64,000 bases of DNA from NCBI RefSeq assembly GCF_024199945.1, contig NZ_JANADP010000001.1, positions 5,332,001-5,396,000 on the forward strand. The letters run 5' to 3'. This document shows, one piece after another, positions 1 through 8,370 of this stretch. This stretch comes from Bradyrhizobium sp. CCGUVB4N (GTDB taxonomy: Bacteria > Pseudomonadota > Alphaproteobacteria > Rhizobiales > Xanthobacteraceae). Each line of letters opens with the position of its first letter. Within the stretch, counting starts at the first letter, position 1. Under the pieces are notes generated by a model, which had not been told where the DNA came from, made no database searches, and was given only the letters and a program-made list of their open reading frames with translations. Both the position numbers and the translations under genes were made by a program.

Positions 1-1817
1 AGCATCTGATAGCTTTCGGCATCGTCGATCGGCAGCGTCGCGAGATCAACATGGATGTCGCGCGGCTTGAGCAGCTTGCACGCGACGTCCAGCACGGTCA
101 GCGTCTTGAGGCCGAGGAAGTCGAACTTCACGAGGCCGGCCGGCTCGACCCATTTCATGTTGAACTGGGTCACCGGCATGTCCGACTTCGGATCGCGGTA
201 CATCGGCACGAGTTCGCTCAGGGGGCGATCGCCGATCACGATGCCGGCCGCGTGGGTCGAAGCGTGCCGCGTCAGGCCTTCGAGGCGCTGCGCAATGTCG
301 AAGGCGCGCGCCACCACCGGGTCTTCGTCGCGGAACGCCTGGAGTTTCGGCTCGCTCTCGATCGCAGCCGCCAGCGTGACCGGCGCGGCCGGATTCTGCG
401 GCACGAGCTTCGTGAGCTTGTCGACCTGGCCGTACGGCATCTGCAGCACGCGACCGACGTCGCGCAGCACGCCGCGTGCCTGCAGCGTACCGAAGGTGAT
501 GATCTGCGCGACCTGGTCGCGACCGTAGCGCTCCTGGACGTACCTGATCACCTCGCCGCGGCGATCCTGGCAGAAGTCGATGTCGAAGTCCGGCATCGAG
601 ACGCGCTCGGGATTGAGGAAGCGCTCGAACAGCAGGCCGAACTTGATCGGGTCGAGGTCGGTGATGGTCAGCGCCCACGCCACCAGCGAGCCCGCGCCGG
701 AGCCGCGGCCCGGTCCGACCGGAATGCCCTGGCTCTTTGCCCATTTGATGAAGTCGGACACGATCAGGAAGTAGCCGGCGTACTTCATGCGCATGATGAC
801 GTCGAGCTCGAACGCCAGACGCTTGTTGTAGTCCTCCTCCGTCATGCCCTGCGACAGGCCGTGCACGCGCAGGCGATTGGCGAGCCCCTCCTCCGCTTGT
901 CGCTTCAGCTCGGCCGCTTCGACCGAAGCCGCATCGGAGCTGCCGGCGGCACCGACGGTAAAGAACGGCAGGATCGGCTTGCGCGTCATCGGGCGGAACG
1001 AGCAGCGCTCGGCGATCTCCACTGTGGACGCCAGCGCTTCCGGAATGTCGGCGAACAGCACCGCCATCTCGGCGCGGGTCTTGAAGCGGTGATCGGGCGT
1101 GAGCTGCTCGCGCTCGGTCTCGGCGATCAGCCGGCCGCCGGCGATGCAGAGCAGCGCGTCGTGCGCCTCGTAGTCGTCGGTCGACGCGAAATACGGTTCG
1201 TTGGTCGCGACCAGCGGCAGGCCCTTCGCGTAGGCGATGTCGATCAGCCCGCTCTCGATTCGCCGTTCCTTGTCGATGTTGTGGCGCTGCAATTCGACAT
1301 AGAGGCGGTCGCCGAACAGGCCGGCGAGACGCTCACAGCGCGTGGCCGCGATCTCGGCCTGCCCCGCCGCCAGCGCGAGCGAGATCGGCCCGTCCGGGCC
1401 GCCGGTCAGCGCGATCAGGCCCTCGGTCTCGCCGTCGAACCAGTCGAACTTGATGAACGGTGCGTGGCTGTCGGGTGATTCGAGGAACGCGCGCGAATTC
1501 AGCCGCATCAGGCTGCGGTAGCCGCGCTCCTGGGCGGCCAGCAGCACCACGCGCGAAGGCGGGAGCGCGTTGCGCGCGTTGGGATCCTGGTCGCCGAAAT
1601 CGATCGCGAGCTCCAGGCCGACGATCGGCTGAATGCCGGACCCCGCCAGCTTGTCGGAGAATTCGAGCGCACCGAACAGATTGTCGGTGTCGGTCAGTGC
1701 CAGCGCCGGCTGATGATCCTTCTTCGCAAGCTCGGCGAGCTTGGCGATCTTGATCGAGCCCTTGAGCAGCGAATAGGCCGAGTGAACGTGAAGGTGGACA
1801 AATCCGGCGCTCGGCAT
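1..1817 (-). CDS. dnaE: DNA polymerase III alpha subunit, N-terminal part (runs off window)
   Basis: Catalytic subunit of the replicative polymerase. The frame opens at 1817 with MPSAGFVHLHVHSAYSLL, the start of a PHP domain, and stays open for 605 codons to the window edge, so the C-terminal half is missing. The polymerase catalytic motif PDFDIDF lies near residue 407 (about 577-597), preceded by a glycine-rich GPGRGSGAGSLVAWAL segment. Both are characteristic of C-family polymerases. The ATG is chosen because the conserved PHP motif begins seven residues later. It lies 187 nt downstream of a same-strand SOS micropeptide gene, so partial co-transcription is possible. The identification is firm. 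DnaE1 rather than the error-prone DnaE2 is inferred from sequence resemblance and the absence of imuA/imuB. Confidence 0.96.
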   Translation of the reverse strand, partial: MPSAGFVHLHVHSAYSLLKGSIKIAKLAELAKKDHQPALALTDTDNLFGALEFSDKLAGSGIQPIVGLELAIDFGDQDPNARNALPPSRVVLLAAQERGYRSLMRLNSRAFLESPDSHAPFIKFDWFDGETEGLIALTGGPDGPISLALAAGQAEIAATRCERLAGLFGDRLYVELQRHNIDKERRIESGLIDIAYAKGLPLVATNEPYFASTDDYEAHDALLCIAGGRLIAETEREQLTPDHRFKTRAEMAVLFADIPEALASTVEIAERCSFRPMTRKPILPFFTVGAAGSSDAASVEAAELKRQAEEGLANRLRVHGLSQGMTEEDYNKRLAFELDVIMRMKYAGYFLIVSDFIKWAKSQGIPVGPGRGSGAGSLVAWALTITDLDPIKFGLLFERFLNPERVSMPDFDIDFCQDRRGEVIRYVQERYGRDQVAQIITFGTLQARGVLRDVGRVLQMPYGQVDKLTKLVPQNPAAPVTLAAAIESEPKLQAFRDEDPVVARAFDIAQRLEGLTRHASTHAAGIVIGDRPLSELVPMYRDPKSDMPVTQFNMKWVEPAGLVKFDFLGLKTLTVLDVACKLLKPRDIHVDLATLPIDDAESYQM

Positions 1818-2004
1818 GGTCGCGTAACGGCCTCTTGTGAGATGCGTTGGAGCGGTCGCCGGCAGTGGAGGCATCCCCTGCATCGCCCGGCCGACTCGCC
1901 TCACAATGGTGGGGGCTCGCCGCGCCAGAGTCCACGCCGCAGCCGCCGATCGGCCGCCTCATCCTGCTTTTCCCCAAGCGACCCGCTTGGCTGGAGCTGC
2001 GGGA

Positions 2005-2103
2005 TCACAGCTGCGGGATGACTTGGGCCCAGATCGCGATCATCCCGACGAACAGCGCGATCGACGTCAGTGCAGCGGCTTCTTCCACGAAAATCCTGAA
2101 CAT
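2005..2103 (-). CDS. SOS-controlled single-pass membrane micropeptide (SidA-like candidate)
   Basis: A 32-codon frame read as MFRIFVEEAAALTSIALFVG followed by MIAIWAQVIPQL. It has a short amphipathic start and one hydrophobic segment of about 18 residues, ending with TGA. A GGAG ribosome-binding site (2110-2113) sits 6 nt before this ATG; an in-frame upstream ATG at 2115 would add four residues but lacks such spacing. Two SOS boxes lie 17-50 nt upstream. The layout resembles Caulobacter SidA, a 29-residue SOS-induced inner-membrane inhibitor of cell division; this comparison rests on size, topology and regulation, not on an alignment. A division-checkpoint role is inference. Confidence 0.72.
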   Translation of the reverse strand: MFRIFVEEAAALTSIALFVGMIAIWAQVIPQL

Positions 2104-2120
2104 GGCTTGCTCCATCACCA

Positions 2121-2153
2121 GAACGTATGAAGAACATTGTTCTCATTTTGTTC
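2121..2153 (-). promoter_or_regulatory. Double SOS (LexA) box upstream of the micropeptide
   Basis: On the + strand GAAC-N7-GAAC spans 2121-2135 and GTTC-N7-GTTC spans 2139-2153, separated by 3 nt. GTTC-N7-GTTC is the known alphaproteobacterial LexA operator, and the first motif is its reverse complement. Two copies this close are very unlikely by chance. They lie 17-50 nt before the micropeptide start, where LexA would block its promoter. Confidence 0.85.
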
Positions 2154-2216
2154 CGGGGAGTCAAGCCGACTCAGGTGCTTCAAATTGAAATGGTTAACTC
2201 GCTGAATTCGCACAAC

Positions 2217-2246
2217 AAAAAAGCCCCAGCGCAAGGCCGGGGCTTT
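2217..2246 (-). terminator. Intrinsic terminator of the outer-membrane protein gene
   Basis: AAAGCCCC (2220-2227) pairs with GGGGCTTT (2239-2246). Read on the minus strand the stem runs into a T-rich tract. It lies 43 nt past the stop codon of the porin-like gene that ends at 2289. Confidence 0.88.
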
Positions 2247-2288
2247 CGATGATCGCCTCTCTCGAAGCGATCAGTCTCGGTACTTTGC

Positions 2289-3008
2289 TCAGTACTTCGC
2301 GATGATCGGGCCGCCGAACTTGTAGTTCAGGCGGACGAGACCCATGTCGACGTCCTGCTTGATGTGGTCGGTCTGGACGCCGGTGAAGGTGACATCCTTG
2401 CCCGACAGGAAGATGTGGTTGTACTCGACGCCAACCGACCAGTTCGGAGCGAAGCCGAACTCGAGGCCAGCACCGACAGTGCCGCCCCAACGGGTGTCGT
2501 TGACCGAAGCAAACGTCGCGCCGGCAGCACGCAGCTCGTTCTTGGTGCCAACCACAGCCGCACCGCCCTTCGCGTAGAGCAGGACGTTGTTCCAGGCGTA
2601 GCCGACCTGACCGGTGAGCAGACCGAACGAATCGATCTTCGAGCGATTGGTGAAGCCGGTCAGAGCGCTGAGATTATCGCCGGAGAAGTCAGCCCAGTTG
2701 CCCTGGCCTTCCAGACCGAACACCCACTGTGCCGACTGCCAGCGATAGCCGACCTGACCACCGACCGTGCCGCCCGTGGCGTTGTGGGAACCCTCGCCGC
2801 CAACCAGCGGAGCGGTCTGATTCCAGGTCGTGTGCGCGGAAGCGCCGCCGCCGTTGATACCGATGTAGAAGCCGCTCCAGTCATAGACGGTCGCGATCAT
2901 CGCCGGCGCCTTGGTGTAGGGCCGCGCAGCGAGGTCAGCAGCCAGCGCCGGTGCAGTCGCGCTGATCGCGACGAGGCTCACAGCAGCGAGCAACATGTTC
3001 TTGTTCAT
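2289..3008 (-). CDS. Outer-membrane beta-barrel protein, RopB/Omp25/Omp31 family
   Basis: A 239-residue protein with a signal peptide (MNKNMLLAAVSLVAISATAPALA) cleaved before ADLAARPYTKAP. It then has the YDWSGFYIGINGGG first strand, alternating beta-barrel sequence, and a C-terminus ending in VRLNYKFGGPIIAKY with aromatic barrel-end character. This is the small eight-stranded barrel family abundant in rhizobial outer membranes, with structural and surface roles. It is monocistronic, with its own terminator at 2217-2246 and about 400 nt of untranslated upstream DNA. Which of several paralogues it is cannot be told from sequence. Confidence 0.93.
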   Translation of the reverse strand: MNKNMLLAAVSLVAISATAPALAADLAARPYTKAPAMIATVYDWSGFYIGINGGGASAHTTWNQTAPLVGGEGSHNATGGTVGGQVGYRWQSAQWVFGLEGQGNWADFSGDNLSALTGFTNRSKIDSFGLLTGQVGYAWNNVLLYAKGGAAVVGTKNELRAAGATFASVNDTRWGGTVGAGLEFGFAPNWSVGVEYNHIFLSGKDVTFTGVQTDHIKQDVDMGLVRLNYKFGGPIIAKY

Positions 3009-3415
3009 ATTAATCCCGTTCCAGTTTCGTCATTAGGCCCCCGGGCCATGGCGTCGTCATAACAGCGATCGTCGGAATTGCTGTAACCTCGACGCCACAG
3101 TTCACCTCAAAGGGCCGCGCTACATTAATGAAAGTTTAGCGAGGCGCGCGCGGAAACCCTTTGAAACAAGACTCTTCAGCAGTTCCAATGTCATTGACGC
3201 GACATGCACTGCGAACGCGCGAAACAACGTCGCGCGCACAATCCTGTGATCAGAACATTGATGAATGCGTGCTGCGTTTGCTTTCCGCATTGTCGCCACA
3301 TTCTCACGCGCGATCGACACAAGCGCGTTCATGTTGGACGCGCGCGCAAGCGCAGAAAAAACGGGTGGCCGCTCGCCGCTCGTGGCGCGTCGATTGAGGA
3401 GCGCGTACGCCTCTC
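3009..3415. other. Intergenic region upstream of the outer-membrane protein gene
   Basis: About 400 nt between the start of the barrel protein and the stop of the transglutaminase-like gene. Frames here are short and lack ribosome-binding sites or recognisable products. It should contain the promoter of the barrel gene. I see no clear operator, RNA or terminator. Confidence 0.5.
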
Positions 3416-4234
3416 TTAGAGCCAGGGCGGAGCGCTCAACGACGGCGCGATATCGACGGCGCCCTCCTCGCCCCGCTGCGCCAGACCATCACAGAGCAAC
3501 AGAGCGGCCTCATCCAGCTCGAGATGCGGTTCGCGCGCCGCACGCCACGTGTCCCATGGCGAGATTTCCTTCTTGGCGAGCGCGAGCAGATCGCGCGCCA
3601 GGTTGACGCGCGCGAAGAACAGGCCGGAGGTCGTGCCATGGCCGAGCTGCGCGGGATCGATCGCGCCGGCTCGGCATCGTTGCCACGCCTCGATACCGGT
3701 GATGAACGCCGTACGCGGAACATCGGTTGGTTCAAAATCGAATTGGAGGAGGTTGCGGTGCGGCTCGTCGAGCTCCGCATCGACCAGGACCCAGCGTTGT
3801 TCATCCCGCGCCCAATACTCGCACACCCAGTGATCGTGATAGGGATGCCCTGTAAAGTAACTGCCGAAGCCGCAGCGGACGCGGGCCGGCACGCCGTGTT
3901 GGCGAAGAACGGCGCATAAGATCAATGCGTAATCCCGGCACGTCGCCAGGGCTCTCGACTCGCCCGGTCGCGCGATCGTCAGCGGTCTCGGGTCGATCGC
4001 CAGAAGTTGATCCAGACGTTTGGACACAGGCAGCGTGGCACGGCTTTGACCGGAGAACGCGGCAGGGTCGAAGCCCTGCCTCTCGATCCATGCCTCATGG
4101 ATCAGCAGTCCGTGCAGGATGCGACACAAGGCTGGAATATCCAGCGCGAGGCCGCCAATCAAATTGGCATAAGCGCCGGGATCGGTAAGCGCACTGTGGC
4201 CGGCGTAATAGTTGGAAGTCGCAGGTTCACGCAT
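3416..4234 (-). CDS. Transglutaminase-like (papain-fold) protein
   Basis: A 272-residue cytoplasmic protein without signal peptide. A plausible catalytic triad is visible: Cys99 in ATCRDYALILCAVLRQHGVPAR, His133 or His135 in YHDHWVCEYW, and Asp152 in WVLVDAELD. These match the C-H-D pattern and spacing of the transglutaminase-like superfamily, whose bacterial members are often cysteine proteases or amidases. The start at 4234 (MREPATSNYY) is preferred because an AGG lies 7 nt before it; an in-frame ATG at 4333 would add 33 residues of atypical sequence. It is divergent from the exported ClpP-like gene with 172 nt between them. The substrate is unknown. Confidence 0.82.
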   Translation of the reverse strand: MREPATSNYYAGHSALTDPGAYANLIGGLALDIPALCRILHGLLIHEAWIERQGFDPAAFSGQSRATLPVSKRLDQLLAIDPRPLTIARPGESRALATCRDYALILCAVLRQHGVPARVRCGFGSYFTGHPYHDHWVCEYWARDEQRWVLVDAELDEPHRNLLQFDFEPTDVPRTAFITGIEAWQRCRAGAIDPAQLGHGTTSGLFFARVNLARDLLALAKKEISPWDTWRAAREPHLELDEAALLLCDGLAQRGEEGAVDIAPSLSAPPWL

Positions 4235-4406
4235 CACGGGCCTGTCGGCGGCAAATCCATGCGCGGGCTCGTCAATGGAAGGGATCGATCCGCGCTTGTG
4301 ACACAATAAGCTCGCGGCCTCCCAACATGCCACTAAAAGTTGTGACCTATCCGATCATCCTGTAACGTCGGCACGTATCTTTCACTGCGTCTGGTCCCGT
4401 CAGTTC

Positions 4407-5642
4407 ATGCTTGCCCGCATTTTGCTCCTCGTGGCCGTGCTCTCGCTCCCCGGCACATCGCGTGCAGAACCGACACCGGCCGAGATCGCGGGGTTTGCCT
4501 CCAGGCTGACGATCTACCTTGCCAAGGGACCCCAGGACGCGTGCGGGCCGGGCTGCGATCGCTGGATCGCGATCGAGGGCCAGGTCGACAATGACGCGGC
4601 ATCCCGCGTTCGCCGCTTCCTCGCCGGCGTCAAGGACACGCAGCGTCCGATCTATCTCCATTCGCCGGGCGGCAATGTGGAGCAGTCCTATGTCATCGGG
4701 CGGCTGCTGCGCGCCCGCAAGGCGGTCGCACGGGTCGGCCAGACCATCGCGACGGCCTGTGCAGCGGGCACGCAGGTGGACGCCGCATGCCTGAAGACGA
4801 AGAACGCAGCCGGCGAAGTCGAGGCCGAGCTGACCACCTACCATGCGATGTGCAACTCGGCCTGCGGTTACCTCTTCCTCGGCGCGACGTCGCGCGAGGT
4901 GGCCCCTGACGCTGCGCTGGCGGTCCATAACTCCAGGCTCGTCTTTGCCATTCACGGCCATCCGTCCCCGGAAGTGATCGCCGAGTTCAGGCGGCGTCGA
5001 ACGGCAAGCGGCGACCGCGACCGCACCGCCTATGTTGCCGCGATGGGGATCAGCCGTGAGCTCGATGATCTGATCCGGACCGTGAAGTTCGAAAACCTGC
5101 ACATGCTGACGCGCGCCGAACTGTATCGGTTCGGGATCGACACGCGACCGCTTGCCGAGACGATGTGGCGGCTGGAGAAGGGAGCCCGGCCTTACATCAG
5201 CAAGTTCGCGACGCTGAAGAACGACAACGGCCCGCCGTTCCGAACGATGGAATGGCGCCTGTATTGCAACAACAAGAATCGCGTGCCGCTGATGTTCGCG
5301 GCCGAGATCGATGAGGCCGCGGTCGGCAAACGCACGATCATGATGGCGGCGGACGCGGCTCCCAACGAGGAAGCCGGAGGATTATCGGTGCGGGCCGGCA
5401 AATACGAAATGTGGAGCGGCTCGCTCGATTTCGGCACGTTCAGGGCGATCATGGCGTCCCGCTCCCTGCATGTCCGGGAGACCCTGCGGCAGCCGGACGA
5501 AACGGCGGACACGACCAAGTTCGACATCGACATGACGGGCCTGGCAGCGGCATGGACGCAGCTCGAGGCAAATTGCCCGCCGGCGACGGCCGCCCCGAAG
5601 AGCCCCTGGCCATCGGTGCCTCAATCAGGGCGCGGCAGCTAG
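4407..5642 (+). CDS. Exported ClpP/crotonase-fold protein (COG3904-like periplasmic protein)
   Basis: A 411-residue protein with a clear signal peptide (MLARILLLVAVLSLPGTSRA). The core resembles ClpP/SppA-type serine peptidases: IYLHSPGGNVEQSYVIGRLL is the strand-glycine-helix signature, and CNSACGYLFLGA contains a candidate nucleophile Ser151 followed 23 residues later by His174 in LAVHNSR, close to the Ser-His spacing of ClpP. The C-terminal 200 residues have no recognised domain. Several cysteines (CGPGC, ACAAG, AACL, CNSAC) suggest disulfides in the periplasm. Peptidase activity is inference; some family members may only bind. Confidence 0.75.
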   Translation: MLARILLLVAVLSLPGTSRAEPTPAEIAGFASRLTIYLAKGPQDACGPGCDRWIAIEGQVDNDAASRVRRFLAGVKDTQRPIYLHSPGGNVEQSYVIGRLLRARKAVARVGQTIATACAAGTQVDAACLKTKNAAGEVEAELTTYHAMCNSACGYLFLGATSREVAPDAALAVHNSRLVFAIHGHPSPEVIAEFRRRRTASGDRDRTAYVAAMGISRELDDLIRTVKFENLHMLTRAELYRFGIDTRPLAETMWRLEKGARPYISKFATLKNDNGPPFRTMEWRLYCNNKNRVPLMFAAEIDEAAVGKRTIMMAADAAPNEEAGGLSVRAGKYEMWSGSLDFGTFRAIMASRSLHVRETLRQPDETADTTKFDIDMTGLAAAWTQLEANCPPATAAPKSPWPSVPQSGRGS

Positions 5643-5712
5643 GGTCGCAGGCGCGTCGATATCATCGACGGCCTGACGTGACGATCGCGGTCCTTTCGAG
5701 AGCGCGTCGCGC

Positions 5713-6645
5713 TCAGCCTGCGGCTGCGATCTTCGCGCGGAACGACTGCTGTCCCTCGACGATCTTGTCGATCAATGCATCGAGCGCCCAGAAGCGCTCG
5801 CGAATGTCGAAATCGACCGCCCGGCTCTCGATGCAGGAAAAGGTGCCGAGCCGCTGATGATAGAGCTTGGCCAGTTTCGGATAGCCCATCGGCTCCGCCA
5901 TCGCGGCCAACGCGAGATAGACTGACAGCTCATTCGCCAGCGACGGATGTTTCTGGTGCTGCGTCAGCAGCCATTTGTAGAGGTCGGGGTGGAAGTTCGT
6001 GAACACACCGGTGAATCCGGGAGCTCCCGACTTCATCGCGTCGAAGGCGATCGCGGCATTGGCGTTGACGATCCGGAGCGGCGAGCCGTTCGTCAGCTTG
6101 ACCCGGCGCTGCACGGTCGGAAGGTCACACGAAACGTCCTTGAGAATTGCGAAGCGGCCGCTGTCGGCGCAAAAGGCCAGCTCATCGTCGGAGAGAAGCC
6201 GGCGGAACGGTGCCGGGCATTCATAAAGACCGAGGGTCATGTCCCTGGGCAGCCTGTCGAGCAGCCAGGCCACATTGTCGGTGAAATTCGCCCCCGCCAG
6301 ATCGAGGGACGCGAGACGGTTGGTCACCAGCACCAGTCCATCGACGCCCGTCTTCGCGATCGACGTCAGCTCGGTGAGCTGGTCTTCCCTGGATTCGCTG
6401 ATATGGCCGGACGCGATGACGGGAAGCCGGCCGGCAGCCGTCCTGGCGACGAACCGCGCCAGCTCGACGCGTTCGTCCAGCGTCAGGAACTGCATCTCGC
6501 TCGACTGGGCGACCGCGAACAATGCGTCGGCACCGTTGGCGATATACCACTCGATCAGCCTTTCGAGGCCGGAATAGTCGATCGTCTTCGCCTCGGTGAA
6601 TGGCGTCAGCATCACGGGAATGATGCCCTTGAGAGCGATGGTCAC
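5713..6645 (-). CDS. Dihydrodipicolinate synthase/N-acetylneuraminate lyase family aldolase
   Basis: A 310-residue TIM-barrel protein of the DHDPS/NAL family, which makes or cleaves 2-keto acids through a Schiff base. Tyr141 (GLYECPAP) and Lys169 (FAILKDVSCD) are the expected catalytic pair. The usual GTTGE motif is replaced by AQSSEMQFLTLDER, so it is unlikely to be the lysine-pathway DapA. It is the last gene of a cluster with a sugar-binding protein and a LacI regulator, suggesting cleavage or dehydration of a 2-keto-3-deoxy sugar acid. The substrate is not determined. Confidence 0.85.
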   Translation of the reverse strand: MTIALKGIIPVMLTPFTEAKTIDYSGLERLIEWYIANGADALFAVAQSSEMQFLTLDERVELARFVARTAAGRLPVIASGHISESREDQLTELTSIAKTGVDGLVLVTNRLASLDLAGANFTDNVAWLLDRLPRDMTLGLYECPAPFRRLLSDDELAFCADSGRFAILKDVSCDLPTVQRRVKLTNGSPLRIVNANAAIAFDAMKSGAPGFTGVFTNFHPDLYKWLLTQHQKHPSLANELSVYLALAAMAEPMGYPKLAKLYHQRLGTFSCIESRAVDFDIRERFWALDALIDKIVEGQQSFRAKIAAAG

Positions 6646-6722
6646 AGGCTAGCTCCAAAGAGTGGCGAGCATGGCAGCGGTTTCGCTGCCCGCTCGCGAG
6701 TATAGATCAATGGCAAGGGGGA

Positions 6723-6753
6723 GTCCGCAGCGGCAACACGCGCTGCTGCGGAC
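6723..6753 (-). promoter_or_regulatory. Intercistronic hairpin between the binding-protein and aldolase genes
   Basis: GTCCGCAGC (6723-6731) pairs perfectly with GCTGCGGAC (6745-6753) around a 13-nt loop. No T-tract follows on the minus strand. It begins 9 nt after the binding-protein stop, a place where such hairpins commonly protect the upstream message or partly terminate transcription. Confidence 0.6.
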
Positions 6754-6761
6754 GCCAGAGG

Positions 6762-8159
6762 TCATTCGCTGACGATCTTCTTGATGCGGTCGATCATCTC
6801 GTCGACGGCCTGTTCCGGCGGCACCTTGTCGAGCACCACACGGATCGTGGCTTTCGCCCAGACGTTCTCGTTGTTAACCGTGGTGAACTTATAGTTCCGC
6901 GTCATCTCGTAGCCGCCGACGCCGGCTGCGAACTGGTCGCGCAGGATCTTGCGGTGCTCGTCGCCGTTCCAGAACGCCGACTTCACGGCGGCGGTCTTCA
7001 CCGGGAACCAGCGGCCCAGCGCGCCTTCGACGTACGGCTGGAGGTTTTCGTCCTGAAGCAGGAACTGCACGAACTCCTTGGCGCGCGCCTTGTTCTTCGC
7101 CTGCTGGAAGATCACGCCGACCACGACCGAACTGCGGGTGTGCATCGGCGTACCGTCCGGCTTGCTCGGCCAGGGCAGCGTCCGGATGCGCTCTTCGTAG
7201 TTCTTCTTGGCCTCGTCCCGCTGCTCGGCGGTCAGGGTCTGGTTGGTCGAGTCATCCAGCCACTTGCCGGGGATCGAGATGGTCGGGTTGAAGGTCATCA
7301 CCGTCGTCTTGTTGTGGAAGGCGACGTTGTTGTCGGCATCCTTCCAGCTCGTCGCGGAGGACGGGACGCAGCCCTTCTTGTAGATATCGGTGTAGTCCCT
7401 CAGCGCGGCAACGAGACCGGCCTTCATCTTGGGATCGTCGAGCAGCAGCTTGCCGCTGTCGTCGACCATGACGACGTTGTAGGCCTCGGCGAAGGTCAGA
7501 AAGCCGATCAGGCTGTCGCTGCTGTCCACGCCCATCGGCAGACCGATGCCGTAGACGCGCTTGCCGCTCGCCTTGCGGACCGCTGGCTGCGCCTTGTCGC
7601 ACCAGAATGACCAGAAGCCTTTCCAGTCCTTCGGGATGTCGCTTTCCTTGAGACCGCCCTCCTCGAGCATGTCTTTCCAGTAGTGCAGATGCAGCGTCGC
7701 CTGCTTGACCGGGAAGGCGTAGTAGCCCTTGCTCTTGGTCTGCTCGTTCTGGAGCATCACCGTCTCGAGTGCGGTCTTGTCGAACTGGTCCTTGAGCGGC
7801 GTCAGCACGGAGCTGAGGTCTTCGAGCTTGCCTTCGGCCGCCCATTTACCGACGCTCTGGAAGTTGAAAGTGTCGGCATAGGCGACATCCGGCACCGTAC
7901 CGGAATCGAGCGCAGCGACGGTCTTCGGAATGATGTCCTGCGTCGCATATTGCGACAGCTCGACCTTCACGCCGGTCTTGGCTTCGAATTTGTGGATCGC
8001 CTGCAGCAGCGCGTCCTCTTCGGCCGAGTAGAAGCCCTTGTTCCACCAGACCACGAGCTTCTCTTTGGCGTGGGCCGCCGGCGACGCCGCGAAGGAGCTA
8101 AGCAGAAGCGTCACTGCGACCGCGCAGCCGTTCAATGTTTTCGACAGACCAACCCGCAT
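6762..8159 (-). CDS. ABC transporter sugar-binding protein (family 1)
   Basis: A 465-residue exported solute-binding protein. The signal peptide ends near SPAAHAKEK, followed by LVVWWNKGFYSAEEDALLQAIHKFEAKTGVKVEL, the standard opening of family 1 (MalE/UgpB-like) proteins. The rest fits the two-lobe fold, with GLPMGVDSSDSLIGFLTFAEAYNV and a C-terminal helical part. It lies between a LacI regulator and a DHDPS-family gene on the same strand. No permease or ATPase gene adjoins it, so it must work with a transporter encoded elsewhere or act as a chemoreceptor ligand binder. A LacI-type operator is centred about 78 nt before its start. Confidence 0.9.
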   Translation of the reverse strand: MRVGLSKTLNGCAVAVTLLLSSFAASPAAHAKEKLVVWWNKGFYSAEEDALLQAIHKFEAKTGVKVELSQYATQDIIPKTVAALDSGTVPDVAYADTFNFQSVGKWAAEGKLEDLSSVLTPLKDQFDKTALETVMLQNEQTKSKGYYAFPVKQATLHLHYWKDMLEEGGLKESDIPKDWKGFWSFWCDKAQPAVRKASGKRVYGIGLPMGVDSSDSLIGFLTFAEAYNVVMVDDSGKLLLDDPKMKAGLVAALRDYTDIYKKGCVPSSATSWKDADNNVAFHNKTTVMTFNPTISIPGKWLDDSTNQTLTAEQRDEAKKNYEERIRTLPWPSKPDGTPMHTRSSVVVGVIFQQAKNKARAKEFVQFLLQDENLQPYVEGALGRWFPVKTAAVKSAFWNGDEHRKILRDQFAAGVGGYEMTRNYKFTTVNNENVWAKATIRVVLDKVPPEQAVDEMIDRIKKIVSE

Positions 8160-8229
8160 TCCCGCATGTCCTCCCGTGGCGCTTCCCTGCGAAACGCTCG
8201 TTACGCTTATGGCAATGAGCCGCGGCTTC

Positions 8230-8243
8230 TGTAAGCGCTTACA
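8230..8243. promoter_or_regulatory. LacI-family operator (perfect 14-bp palindrome)
   Basis: TGTAAGCGCTTACA is a perfect palindrome with the central CG typical of LacI/GalR operators. It lies between the LacI regulator and the binding-protein gene, 71-84 nt upstream of the latter, so the adjacent regulator probably controls the binding-protein/aldolase pair. Confidence 0.85.
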
Positions 8244-8370
8244 TAAGTGGTGTCAATTTTGACGGAAGAGCCGTTTTCCCCTGTCTTTCAATAAGATACT
8301 TCGGCTTTAGCTTCGTGCAGACCAGCCATCTCGCGAGCCTACCAGCGGGGCACCCTTCCCCGGCCGGATA

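Noticed and set aside
1975..1991. CCAAGC-N5-GCTTGG hairpin between the SOS micropeptide and dnaE
   Set aside because: There is no T-tract on the minus strand, so it is not a clear terminator; it leaves co-transcription with dnaE undecided.
5655..5671. Palindrome CGTCGAT-ATC-ATCGACG between two convergent genes
   Set aside because: Too short and without T-tracts; it could be a weak shared terminator but the sequence does not prove it.
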